64,000 bases of DNA from Verrucomicrobiota bacterium. GTDB lineage: Bacteria > Verrucomicrobiota > Verrucomicrobiia > Limisphaerales > JAEYXS01. Positions 10,301 through 17,998 of the stretch are shown one piece after another. Where the stretch lies: positions 8,867 to 72,866 of the forward strand of contig JAEYXS010000085.1 of assembly GCA_023431185.1 (NCBI GenBank), written 5' to 3'. Made by a program: the position numbers and the translations under genes. Every line of letters begins with the position of its first letter. The first letter of the stretch is position 1. The notes below the pieces were generated by a model. The model was not told the DNA's origin. It was given only the letters and a program-made list of their open reading frames with translations, and made no database searches.

Positions 10301-10710
10301 GTTTGAGTGAACCTTATGTGCAGCACAATTTCCCGGTGCCGGCGGGTGGCTCGGTGACGTTCTTCATCGAATACTACGTGGCGAATCGCGTCACCATCCC
10401 TGCGCCGACTTTCCTTGCCGAGCTGATGCCCGTGGACGCACCGGTAGTGCCGGTGGGCACGGTGCAGAGCCTGTTGCGGACGCCGCCGGTGGTGCTGGCG
10501 GATGGTCACTTGCTGCTTGATTACGCCACGCTGGCCGGGCGCACGTATCATATCCAGTACAGTGCGGACATGGTCACGTGGATAACGGCCGTGCCGTCCC
10601 AGACGGGCACGGGTTCCACGCGACAGTGGATCGATAACGGGCCACCCAAGACCATGTCGCATCCGTCAACAGTGGTAGCACGCTTCTACCGCATCATTGA
10701 AGTCCCATGA
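7336..10710 (+). CDS. large secreted cadherin-like/VCBS repeat surface protein with duplicated nested domain
   Basis: This 1,124-residue protein has a Sec signal peptide (1-25). It has cadherin-like or VCBS-type repeats, recognisable by VLANDTDTD near the start and DGSFxYDP...DTFxYTVxDxxG near the end of each unit. The first and third repeats are interrupted by a homologous insert of about 240 residues (roughly 60-298 and 523-762), while the second repeat (about 366-480) is intact. An Ig-like domain (about 836-928) and a C-terminal region with RTYHIQYSADMVTW follow. There are many acidic Ca-site-like motifs. A GTG at 7312 is an alternative start. The outer-membrane gene starts 20 bases downstream, so the two are probably co-transcribed. 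Adhesion or matrix function is inferred, not shown. Confidence 0.85.
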   Translation: MRTLTLLPCVALLLAAGVSALQAVPTANPDTGATPANQLLTVGSPGVLANDSGTGILTVNGNAPQQSYSFAGFTFDQLSTPNVYTSLAAGTYSGATVTHLPIAVTGEITGFPSSTVGFDSSLSIGRQFAVTTGVRALNLPNGNNGTTRRSGFELSWNNGLILTNDTGNDFVVYESGSNATTPEGFMVQVHDRINNVWSVWVYQPATAVATTSGAETAFAMLFDLSGFGIAANGEVDGIRVVNLTDEDRMVDASGVGVVIPEDNGATSAFLPDPGSLASFETYGASTLDPDPIYVGILRPLTPGTPAFDANSALGAPVNVNPDGSYTYDPRSVLALRQLAVGATTDDTFSYTVEDDDGFDTGTVTITVTGVNEDPVGVNDAYAASEDSVLSVSTATGVLVNDTDVDTGAVLSVTAFDAFSVQGAVVAVATDGSFTYDPTAVPAIQALAVGQTLVDTFTYTVSDAEGGSDTAITVTITVSGRNNPPMAVADTGFATTSDMVLNVPAPGVLANDTDTDAGDVLRVEGPGQQLYTFATVTFDQAGTPTDLTLLAPGTYDGAVIDAEPADLTNARSGFPDDATNFKGEYSLGRLFESSAGTTVRGVNLPLGDVGTAFRSGVQLAWENGLSLTNLAGDDFVIYETGSENAPEGYMVQVRGTDSGIWSRWVYVSASQVAPYGVAGEFLFATLFNLDDFGVSANDRIDAFRIANLIATDRIEDGTSFVLPGDNDATSTTLPAPGPLASFPSYGASTFDPDPVYLGVLHQLVPTSPAFDALSAMGATVVVNADGSFSYDPTTSATLTVLANGVMVDDTFDYTVTDGFGGFSTATVTVTVTGVNAPPTASITFPADGSTFIAPASFTMTATATDVDGTITQVEFRETISNTSLGTDPTSPYSVDLANLAAGTYTFVAIATDDDGITGTSAPITITVLANPPLGAVSAVSASGAFFIQSGLMSQTVTVNNPSPIPIQAVRLTLQGLAPGIVVYNATGTNGLSEPYVQHNFPVPAGGSVTFFIEYYVANRVTIPAPTFLAELMPVDAPVVPVGTVQSLLRTPPVVLADGHLLLDYATLAGRTYHIQYSADMVTWITAVPSQTGTGSTRQWIDNGPPKTMSHPSTVVARFYRIIEVP

Positions 10711-10730
10711 TCACCAAGGAGAAACACGAT

Positions 10731-11744
10731 ATGAAACGCATTTATCTGATGAGTTTGGGGCTGGCGGCAATGCTGATGGCGGGCAATGCCCAAAGTGCCG
10801 ATCAGGGCCGCTTCGGTCATTTCCGAGTGAGCTACAGTCTGAACTTCAATGTTTCGGCGGATTTCTCGAACATCGGCGGTGCCGTGCCCGGCCCCAGTCC
10901 CACCGCGCCCTTGGTCGTACCTGGTGACGTCCAGTTGTTTGATGACGGGTTCATCGGCATGGATATCTCAGGCAATGCCGGCGGATTAACGACGTTCTGG
11001 GGCTATAACAATGCGAGCCAGATCGTGGGTGGCGCTCTCCAACTGAGCAGCACAGCTGGTGCCACGGGCTTGAATTCCTCCAATAATGACGCAGGGCTGA
11101 CGCATGGTGTGGATCTGACTTATTGCTTTCAGATGAAGGGCTGGGACAATGGCGGCTGGGGTTTTGAGGCGGGCTTTGGCTGGATGCCAGTGGGCATCAC
11201 GGATGGCCAGACCGTCTCTGGGCCGTTGACGGTGGCGATCATTCCGCTCGGCGGGATGGTGCCGCCGGTGCCTCCCTATACGGGGACTGTGGCCGGTCCG
11301 GGACCGTTGCTCGATACGACTGCCGGGACGGTGACGATTCCGAACGGCACGATTATCTCGGGCAACCGCGACATCGATGCCTCCGTCTGGGTGTTCCGCC
11401 TCGGGCCTTATCTGGACTATAGCTTGAGCGAGCACGTCAGCCTGACCTTGGCGGGCGGTCTTTCACTCGCCTTGGTGGACAGTGAGTTCACCTTCAACGA
11501 GGTCAAGACACCGGTCATCGGCACGCCCTCTACGACGTCGGGACAGGACCGATCTTCGGACCTCTTGGTCGGTGGCTATCTCAGTGCACGGGTGGCGTGG
11601 TGGCTGACGGATAACGTGAACATCTTCACGGGCGTGACTTACCAGAATGTCGGCTCTTTCGACCAGCAAGCCAATGGGCGTAGCGCCCGGTTGAACCTGG
11701 GCCATACGGTGGCGGTGAATGTGGGTCTCGGGTTCTCGTTCTGA
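10731..11744 (+). CDS. outer-membrane beta-barrel protein
   Basis: This 337-residue protein has a signal peptide ending near residue 22 (AMLMAGNAQSA). It is rich in Gly and aromatic residues and ends in a strand with Phe at the last position (VGLGFSF), the classic outer-membrane barrel signature. Alternating hydrophobic strands such as WVFRLGPYLDYSLSEHVSLTLAGGLS-like patterning are visible in the C-terminal half. A good ribosome site AAGGAG lies at 10716-10721, which supports the ATG at 10731 over the in-frame ATG at 10707. It follows the large surface protein closely and may help display or anchor it; that role is inference. Confidence 0.8.
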   Translation: MKRIYLMSLGLAAMLMAGNAQSADQGRFGHFRVSYSLNFNVSADFSNIGGAVPGPSPTAPLVVPGDVQLFDDGFIGMDISGNAGGLTTFWGYNNASQIVGGALQLSSTAGATGLNSSNNDAGLTHGVDLTYCFQMKGWDNGGWGFEAGFGWMPVGITDGQTVSGPLTVAIIPLGGMVPPVPPYTGTVAGPGPLLDTTAGTVTIPNGTIISGNRDIDASVWVFRLGPYLDYSLSEHVSLTLAGGLSLALVDSEFTFNEVKTPVIGTPSTTSGQDRSSDLLVGGYLSARVAWWLTDNVNIFTGVTYQNVGSFDQQANGRSARLNLGHTVAVNVGLGFSF

Positions 11745-11762
11745 TTTTTGGTGCGGGTTGCG

Positions 11763-11802
11763 AATAAACGGGGTTGGCCAGCGATGGCCGGTCCCGTTTA
11801 TT
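11763..11802. terminator. bidirectional terminator between the barrel-protein gene and pyrD
   Basis: AATAAACGGG (11763-11772) pairs perfectly with CCCGTTTATT (11793-11802), with a second stem TGGCCAGCGATGGCC inside. T's follow on the + strand and A's precede it, so it can stop both convergent transcripts. The right arm overlaps the pyrD stop codon. Confidence 0.85.
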
Positions 11803-12913
11803 TTTTGCTGCCGACTGCTTCTGCAATGCTCTTCAGGCCGTGGGCTTCCATTTTTTCCTGCAAACCTTTGACGACCGCTTTCGCCACACCCGGACCCTCA
11901 TACACCATGCCGGTGTAGATCTGCACGAGACTCGCCCCGGCGCAAATCTTCTCCCACGCATCCTCGGCGGTGAAGATGCCGCCGACACCGATGAGCGGCA
12001 GCTTGCCTTGCGTTTGTTGGTAGAGATGCCGGATTACGTCCGTACTGCGTTGGCGTAACGGACGCCCGCTTAGGCCACCTGTCTCGGCATACACGGCTTT
12101 CAGTTTCGCTTCCTTGGTCTCTGGCCGGGAAATCGTCGTATTGGTGGCCACGATGCCCGCGAGCTGTCTGGGACCGACGAGCTCCAGCATCTCATCCAGC
12201 GCGTCGAAAGTGAGGTCCGGCGCGACTTTCACGAGAATCGGTTTCTGGGGGAAGCCAGTCTGTTGCGCGAGTTCACCGTTGATCTGCTGCAGGGCGAGGA
12301 GGATCTGGTCGAGTGCGCCCTTGTCCTGCAACTGGCGCAGGTTCGGGGTGTTCGGCGAACTGACGTTCACCACGAAGAAATCGGCGAGCCGCCACAACGT
12401 GCGGAATGAGTTGGCGTAATCTTCCGCCGCCTGTTCGTTCGGCGTGACCTTTGATTTGCCGAGATTGATGCCCACCGGATGATTCGGCCAGCGGCCACTG
12501 GAGCGCCACTCACTCAAGCGCGCGGCCAGGGCAGGGGCCCCGCCATTGTTGAAGCCCATGCGGTTGATGAGCGCTTCATCCGTGATGCCGCGGAACATGC
12601 GCGGCTGCGGATTGCCCGGCTGTTCATGCCACGTGACCCCGCCGGCCTCGGAGAAACCGAAACCCAGCGCGGCCCACGCCGGCAGGGCGACCCCGCGTTT
12701 GTCCATGCCGGCGGCGAGTCCGACCGGATTGGGGAAATCGAGCCCGAAACATCTCACCGGCAACGACGGCGCACCGAACATCTCCGACATCGCCTCGCAC
12801 AGCACGGGCACGCGGCTTACGAAAGCGAGATTGCCCAGCGCGAGATTGTGCGCCTCTTCCGAATCCAGCTCGAACAGTGCGGGCCGGACCAACTGTTTGT
12901 ACCACCAGCTCAT
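11798..12913 (-). CDS. pyrD: dihydroorotate dehydrogenase (quinone), class 2
   Basis: Class 2 PyrD oxidises dihydroorotate to orotate in pyrimidine synthesis and passes electrons to membrane quinone. With the ATG at 12913 the protein is 371 residues. It has an N-terminal helical region (1-40) typical of the membrane-associated class, the FMN-site segment VGLAAGMDK, GFGFSEAGGVT, and the catalytic Ser in NVSSPNTPNLR. IIGVGGI-type (PLIGVGGIFTAEDAWEK) and GASLVQIYTG phosphate-binding motifs are at the end. The frame extends 12 codons upstream to 12949, but the shorter start gives the usual N-terminus. It is divergent from glnB. Confidence 0.95.
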   Translation of the reverse strand: MSWWYKQLVRPALFELDSEEAHNLALGNLAFVSRVPVLCEAMSEMFGAPSLPVRCFGLDFPNPVGLAAGMDKRGVALPAWAALGFGFSEAGGVTWHEQPGNPQPRMFRGITDEALINRMGFNNGGAPALAARLSEWRSSGRWPNHPVGINLGKSKVTPNEQAAEDYANSFRTLWRLADFFVVNVSSPNTPNLRQLQDKGALDQILLALQQINGELAQQTGFPQKPILVKVAPDLTFDALDEMLELVGPRQLAGIVATNTTISRPETKEAKLKAVYAETGGLSGRPLRQRSTDVIRHLYQQTQGKLPLIGVGGIFTAEDAWEKICAGASLVQIYTGMVYEGPGVAKAVVKGLQEKMEAHGLKSIAEAVGSKK

Positions 12914-13089
12914 CGGCGCAGAGCATGGGCAACTTGCGGGCGGACGCAAAGCAAGAAGTCGCGATGCTTGCGTCTCATCAGGTATGGAAAGTCAATCCCC
13001 CAACTGTGAAAATTTTTCATCACTCGGTTTGCTGTTTACAGAGGGGGGTTCGTTGTTACTATTTCCATCCGACACAAAAAAGAACGCAC

Positions 13090-13428
13090 ATGAAAAAGAT
13101 TGAAGCCATTATCAAGCCGTTCAAATTGGAGGATGTCAAAGAAGCCCTGACTGCCATCGGTGTGGAAGGTCTGACCGTCACGGAAGTCAAAGGTTTTGGG
13201 CGTCAAAAAGGGCATACGGAAATCTATCGCGGCAGCGAATACACCGTGGATTTTCTCCCCAAATTGAAGATCGAGATCGTTTTGGCCGACAGTGATGTGG
13301 ACCAGGCGGTGAAAGCCATCATCGGCGCGGCCAAGACCGGCAAGATCGGCGACGGCAAAGTGTTCGTGCTGCCGATCGAGAACGCCATCCGCATCCGCAC
13401 GGAAGAGACCGGCGATCAGGCCGTATAA
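13090..13428 (+). CDS. glnB: nitrogen regulatory protein P-II
   Basis: PII senses ATP/ADP and 2-oxoglutarate and controls glutamine synthetase, ammonium transport and nitrogen gene expression. The product is exactly 112 residues, the canonical size. The T-loop contains Tyr51 (YRGSEYTVDF), the uridylylation site in Proteobacteria, and the C-terminal signature GKIGDGKVFVLPIE is intact. glnA follows 88 bases downstream with a strong hairpin between them, so the pair is likely one nitrogen-control unit. Whether Tyr51 is modified in this organism cannot be seen. Confidence 0.96.
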   Translation: MKKIEAIIKPFKLEDVKEALTAIGVEGLTVTEVKGFGRQKGHTEIYRGSEYTVDFLPKLKIEIVLADSDVDQAVKAIIGAAKTGKIGDGKVFVLPIENAIRIRTEETGDQAV

Positions 13429-13443
13429 ACGGTGTTTTGCTTT

Positions 13444-13470
13444 CCCTGTCTTGCCAGGGGCAAGGCAGGG
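13444..13470 (+). terminator. hairpin between glnB and glnA (terminator or attenuator)
   Basis: CCCTGTCTTGCC (13444-13455) pairs with GGCAAGGCAGGG (13459-13470) with one G-U pair and a three-base loop, followed by TTTCTC. It lies 16 bases after the glnB stop and could give partial termination, making glnA expression lower than or separate from glnB. Confidence 0.55.
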
Positions 13471-13516
13471 TTTCTCGTCTCCAGACACAAACTGCACCTG
13501 ACAACACGCAACGTTC

Positions 13517-14929
13517 ATGAGCACTCCCAAGGAAGTTTTGGACATGGCCAAGAAGGCCGGAGCGAAGATGGTGGATATCAAGTTTGTAGACACCTTCGGT
13601 ACCTGGCAGCATTTCAGTGTTCCTACCGGGGAACTCACGCTGGAAATCTTTGACGACGGTTTCGGCTTCGACGGCTCCTCCATCCGCGGGTGGAAGAGCA
13701 TCGAGGCTTCTGACATGCTGGCGATGCCGGATCCGGCGACCGCCTTCATTGATCCTTTCTGTGCCGTGCCGACCCTCTCGCTTACGTGCACAATCGCCGA
13801 GACGGGCACGAAGGAAGCTTATAACCGCGATCCGCGCGGTATTGCGCAACGGGCTGAGCAGTATCTTCAGAGCACCGGCGTCGCGGATACAGCCGTGTTC
13901 GGGCCGGAGGCGGAGTTCTTCATCTTCGACAACGTGCAATACGACCACAAACCGAACGGCACGTTTTACTCGGTGGATTCCGAAGAGGCCGCGTGGAACA
14001 CGGGGCGCGATGAGATGCCGAACCTCGGCTACAAGATCCGGCACAAGGAAGGTTACTTCCCGGTCAGCCCGGCGGATACGCAACAGGACATCCGCACAGA
14101 GATGTGCCTGGTGATGGAAGCGCTCGGCATCAAAGTGGAACGCCAGCATCACGAAGTGGCGACGGCCGGGCAGGCAGAGATCGATTTCCGTTTCGACACA
14201 CTCGTGAAAACGGCGGACACGATGATGCTCTACAAGTACATCGTGAAGAACGTGGCCCGCAAACACGGCAAGACCGCGTGCTTCATGCCCAAGCCGCTCT
14301 ACGGTGACAACGGTTCCGGCATGCACACGCATCAATCGCTGTGGAAAAAGGGCAAGCCGCTCTTCGCCGGGAATGAGTATGCGGGCCTGAGCCAGATGGC
14401 GCTCTATTATATCGGCGGCATCTTGAAGCACGCGAAAGCACTGTGCGCGATCTGCAATCCGACGACGAATTCCTACAAACGCCTGGTGCCTGGTTACGAA
14501 GCGCCGGTGAATCTGGCCTATTCCGCGCGCAACCGCTCGGCGGCCATCCGCATCCCGACCTTCTCGGACAGCCCGAAAGCCAAGCGCATCGAGTATCGGC
14601 CGCCCGATCCGGCGGCGAATCCGTATCTGTGCTACACGGCCTTGTTGATGGCTGGCCTGGATGGCGTGCTCAACAAGATCGATCCGGGTGAGCCGCTGGA
14701 CAAAAATATCTACGAATTGCCACCGGAAGAACTGAAAAAAGTGCCCAATGTACCGGGCTCACTGGGCGAGGCGCTGGACTGCCTGCAAAAGGACCATCAA
14801 TTCCTGCTCAAAGGGGACGTCTTCACGGCGGACTTTTTGGAGATGTGGATCACGCAAAAACGGAAAGAACACGACGCGTTGCGGCTCCGTCCGCACCCGT
14901 ATGAATTTTCGCTTTACTATGATTGTTAG
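13517..14929 (+). CDS. glnA: glutamine synthetase type I
   Basis: GlnA makes glutamine from glutamate, ammonia and ATP as a dodecamer in the cytoplasm. The 470-residue length matches GSI-beta. Visible motifs are the latch-loop region DGFGFDGSSIRGW, the metal-site GPEAEFFIFD, the ATP-site NGSGMHTHQS and the family signature with NPTTNSYKRLVPGYEAPVNL. The adenylylation Tyr is conserved in NIYELPPEE, so GlnE-type control is possible. Its position after glnB fits PII-linked nitrogen regulation. Confidence 0.97.
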   Translation: MSTPKEVLDMAKKAGAKMVDIKFVDTFGTWQHFSVPTGELTLEIFDDGFGFDGSSIRGWKSIEASDMLAMPDPATAFIDPFCAVPTLSLTCTIAETGTKEAYNRDPRGIAQRAEQYLQSTGVADTAVFGPEAEFFIFDNVQYDHKPNGTFYSVDSEEAAWNTGRDEMPNLGYKIRHKEGYFPVSPADTQQDIRTEMCLVMEALGIKVERQHHEVATAGQAEIDFRFDTLVKTADTMMLYKYIVKNVARKHGKTACFMPKPLYGDNGSGMHTHQSLWKKGKPLFAGNEYAGLSQMALYYIGGILKHAKALCAICNPTTNSYKRLVPGYEAPVNLAYSARNRSAAIRIPTFSDSPKAKRIEYRPPDPAANPYLCYTALLMAGLDGVLNKIDPGEPLDKNIYELPPEELKKVPNVPGSLGEALDCLQKDHQFLLKGDVFTADFLEMWITQKRKEHDALRLRPHPYEFSLYYDC

Positions 14930-15334
14930 GCCGTTCAACGGCATGCACGGGGAATTCCATGCGGAAGACCCCATTTTTAGGCCACAAAGTGTTTTGGGGC
15001 GGTTTGTGCAAGCAGAAAAAACCAGAAAAAACAGCCTGTGAATAACTTGTGGACAAGAGTTAATATCTATTCCTCGTCACTCTCGGGTGCATCTCCTAGA
15101 ACGGACGCACTCGATTCCGATGTATCGGGGTTGACCGGGTGACCCTTTAAACCGGTCGCAAAACTGTCTTTAGGTTGATTTTGTATCTCGTTGATAATCA
15201 ACGAGATAGTTAAAAAGAAAACGGGTTTCTCAGGGTGACTCCTGAAAATAGGGTAAAAGACAGGGCGCGACGGTGAGGCCAGATGGCTGGGTTAAGCTGG
15301 TTAAACGTCGGTTACGGATAAGTTACGAGAAACA
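14930..15334. promoter_or_regulatory. glnA-dnaA spacer: dnaA regulatory region and candidate replication origin
   Basis: A 405-base non-coding stretch. Two DnaA-box-like nonamers in the same orientation, TGTGAATAA (15037-15045) and TGTGGACAA (15048-15056), each differ from the reverse consensus TGTGGATAA at one base. A looser match, TACGGATAA, is at 15313-15321. A perfect palindrome with 12-base arms sits at 15184-15208. Position directly upstream of dnaA is typical for either an autoregulatory region or oriC; sequence alone does not decide. Confidence 0.5.
15184..15208. repeat. perfect 12+1+12 palindrome upstream of dnaA
   Basis: TATCTCGTTGAT (15184-15195), one A, then ATCAACGAGATA (15197-15208). 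There is no T tract and no gene end nearby, so it is more like a protein-binding operator than a terminator. Confidence 0.8.
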
Positions 15335-15382
15335 GTGAATAATTGGCCGAAAATGCAGGAAATTCAGGGGATCAACCGCGCC

Positions 15383-16762
15383 ATGCAGGATTCTGTCGAA
15401 AAAGTCTGGTCGGCGGCTCAAGGGCTGCTGCGAACCATGCTGAACTCGGATATCTTCAATCTTTGGTTCGCACCATTGAAGGCCACCGATTTGACGCAAG
15501 ATACCATCACTTTGGAGGTCGCCAACGACTTCTGCGAAGTGTGGCTTACGGACAACTATATCGGCCTCCTGCAGGACGTGCTCATGCACTCCGCCGGACG
15601 GGCGCTAAAAGTCCGTTTTGTGGTGGTCAAAGGCGATGCTCCGGTGGTGGCTCGCGCCACTGCGGTCACGCCTCCTCCAGTGAAGGCCAAATCCGCCGAA
15701 ACTTCTGAGCGGAATCACCACCACACCACCCCCGAGGCCGATCCGTCGTTCAATCCCAAGAACACGTTCGATACCTTCGTCGTCGGCAATAATAACAATT
15801 TCGCCCATGCGGCGGCCTTGGCGGTCGCGCAATCTCCGGGCAAGTCCTACAACCCGCTCTTTCTGTATGGCGGGGTCGGTCTGGGCAAGACGCACCTTCT
15901 GCACGCCATCGGCCAATATGTGGCGGCGCACAAGAAGGGGGCGAAGGTCGCCTATGTGTCGTCCGAGAAGTTCACGAACGAATTCATCGACGCCATCCAG
16001 AACAATCAGCTCGTCCGCTTCCGCAAGAAGTACCGCCAGACGGATGTGCTGCTGATGGATGACATCCAGTTCCTCGCGGGCAAAGAGCGTATCCAGGAAG
16101 AATTTTTCCATACGTTCAATGCGTTGCACGAGGGGCACAAGCAGATCGTGCTGACCTGCGACCGACCGGCGAGCGAGATCCAGAATCTTGAACATCGTCT
16201 GATCTCCCGCTTCGAGTGGGGTCTGGTCACGGACATGCAGCCGCCCGATGTGGAGACGCGCCTCGCCATTCTCAAGAAAAAGGCGAACTCCATGAACGCC
16301 ACGGTGCCGGATGATTTGCTGGAGTTTCTGGCCAACCGCATCCGCACGAACATCCGCCGGCTGGAAGGCGCGCTCATCCGTGTGATCTCCTACTCCTCGC
16401 TCACGGGCAAGAAGCTCTCGCTGGACATGGTGGAAAACCTGCTGCGTGAAGTCTTGCAGGAGGAGGGGAAGACCATCGTCTCCATCGACCTGATTCAGAA
16501 GCGTGTGGCGGAGCATTTCGACATCCGCCTTGCGGACATGACCAGCAAGCGCCGCCCGGAGAACATCGCGTTCCCGCGCCAGATCGCCATGTTCCTCTCG
16601 CGTCAGCTGACGGAGAGTTCGCTGAACACCATCGGGGAAGCTTTCGGTGGTCGTGACCACGGCACCGTCTTGCATGCCTGCCGGCTGGTGAAGGACCGTA
16701 TGGGGATCGACTCCAACGTCCGTCAGGTCGTCAGCTATCTGGAGAAGCAGTTGCTGCGTTGA
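15383..16762 (+). CDS. dnaA: chromosomal replication initiator protein
   Basis: DnaA binds DnaA boxes and opens the origin. Domain I starts with VEKVWSAAQGLL and a NLWFAPL motif; a variable linker follows; then the AAA+ domain with Walker A GGVGLGKTHLL and Walker B LLMDDIQFL; and domain IV with the DNA-binding signature GGRDHGTVLHA. I chose the ATG at 15383 because it puts the conserved Trp at residue 9 as in other DnaA proteins and has AGGGGA 11 bases upstream. In-frame alternatives are a GTG at 15335 (475 residues) and an ATG at 15353. No dnaN follows; the next gene is an ABC ATPase. Confidence 0.96.
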   Translation: MQDSVEKVWSAAQGLLRTMLNSDIFNLWFAPLKATDLTQDTITLEVANDFCEVWLTDNYIGLLQDVLMHSAGRALKVRFVVVKGDAPVVARATAVTPPPVKAKSAETSERNHHHTTPEADPSFNPKNTFDTFVVGNNNNFAHAAALAVAQSPGKSYNPLFLYGGVGLGKTHLLHAIGQYVAAHKKGAKVAYVSSEKFTNEFIDAIQNNQLVRFRKKYRQTDVLLMDDIQFLAGKERIQEEFFHTFNALHEGHKQIVLTCDRPASEIQNLEHRLISRFEWGLVTDMQPPDVETRLAILKKKANSMNATVPDDLLEFLANRIRTNIRRLEGALIRVISYSSLTGKKLSLDMVENLLREVLQEEGKTIVSIDLIQKRVAEHFDIRLADMTSKRRPENIAFPRQIAMFLSRQLTESSLNTIGEAFGGRDHGTVLHACRLVKDRMGIDSNVRQVVSYLEKQLLR

Positions 16763-16782
16763 TTCTTTGAATCTTTTTCACA

Positions 16783-16823
16783 GTTAAAGCGTTGGAGTGG
16801 TTAAACCGCTTCAACGCTTTAAC
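16783..16823 (+). terminator. dnaA terminator
   Basis: GTTAAAGCGTTG (16783-16794) pairs perfectly with CAACGCTTTAAC (16812-16823), an inner stem lengthens it, and TTTTC follows. It lies 20 bases after the dnaA stop. Confidence 0.8.
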
Positions 16824-16854
16824 TTTTCAACCATTCCCGCATACTTCCCAAGTC

Positions 16855-17832
16855 ATGGCCGTAATCGAAGCAAAGGGGCTGAGCAAAGCCTACCGAGTCT
16901 ATAAGAAGCAACCCGGATTCTCCGGGGCGGTGCGCGGGCTTTTTCATCGCGAGTATGAGACCACGCATGCGGTGAAGGATGTGAATTTCCATGTGGAAGA
17001 AGGGGAGCTCGTCGGTTTTCTCGGCCCCAATGGTGCAGGTAAAACAACCACGCTGAAGATTCTATCTGGTTTATTGCATCCCACCAGCGGTACAGCGTCC
17101 GTGCTGGGCTATACGCCGTGGGAACGGGCGGATGGTTACCGCCGCCAGTTCGCTTTGTTGCTCGGCCAGAAAAATCAGCTTTGGTGGGATCTGCCGGCGC
17201 GTGAATCATTGGAGCTGAACGCCCGCATCTACGGCATCGCCCCGGAAGAGTTCAGCAAACGCGTGGATGAGATGACGCAACTGCTCGACGTGGGCAGCAA
17301 GCTCAACGTGATGGTGCGCGAGCTTTCCCTCGGCGAACGCATGAAGCTGGAGCTGGTCGCGGCGTTGCTCCACCAGCCCAAGGTGCTGTTCCTCGATGAA
17401 CCGACCATCGGTCTCGATGTCGTCTCGCAGAAGGCGGTGCGCGAGTTCCTGCGCGATCACAACAAGCGGAATAAGACCACGGTGCTGCTCACCAGCCATT
17501 ACATGGCGGACATCCAGGAGCTGTGCCAGCGCGTCATCATCATCGACCACGGCACGATCTTCTTCGATGGAAGGTTGACGGAGATCTTGGATCGCTTCGC
17601 CGATTTCAAACTCATCACCATCCATACGGAAGCCGAACCGACGTGTGGTGATGATTGTCTCAAGGAGTTCGGCGAGGTAGTCGAGAAGACCTCCACCAGC
17701 GTGAAGCTCAAGGTGAAGCGTGACCGGGTCATCGCCGCGTGCAAGGGTCTGTTGGATGCGCTGCCGGTTAAGGATATAGATATCGAGGAAGTACCGATCG
17801 AGGACATCATCCGCGGGTTGTTCAAGCGGTGA
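16855..17832 (+). CDS. ABC transporter ATP-binding protein, ABC-2 export type
   Basis: This 325-residue ATPase has Walker A GPNGAGKTTT (about 60-69), the Q-loop LLLGQKNQLWWDLPA, the signature LSLGERMKLEL and Walker B VLFLDEPTIGLD, with a C-terminal extension of about 90 residues. The QKNQLWWDLP segment and the extension point to the COG4586 group, which normally works with two ABC-2 permeases. No permease gene is adjacent: dnaA is upstream and xylA downstream, so the partner must be encoded elsewhere. The ATG at 16855 fits the domain start; the frame is open further upstream through the dnaA terminator. Confidence 0.9.
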   Translation: MAVIEAKGLSKAYRVYKKQPGFSGAVRGLFHREYETTHAVKDVNFHVEEGELVGFLGPNGAGKTTTLKILSGLLHPTSGTASVLGYTPWERADGYRRQFALLLGQKNQLWWDLPARESLELNARIYGIAPEEFSKRVDEMTQLLDVGSKLNVMVRELSLGERMKLELVAALLHQPKVLFLDEPTIGLDVVSQKAVREFLRDHNKRNKTTVLLTSHYMADIQELCQRVIIIDHGTIFFDGRLTEILDRFADFKLITIHTEAEPTCGDDCLKEFGEVVEKTSTSVKLKVKRDRVIAACKGLLDALPVKDIDIEEVPIEDIIRGLFKR

Positions 17833-17998
17833 GTTGAAATTCTGTTTTGGTTCCTTTTTGCGGCTAAAAAACAGGTGGATTTTCAAGGGTTCCGCGTGCT
17901 TTTACCGGCTTGCCACGTCTTCACCTGAGTTTACAGTCTTCCCATTCGTTAGACGTATCAAACAGACGAGAAACCGTTTTTTGTACTGAAAGAGAATT

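Noticed and set aside
17950..17975. Possible operator GTTAGACGTATCAAAC before xylA
   Set aside because: Its two halves match poorly as a palindrome and no regulator gene is nearby.
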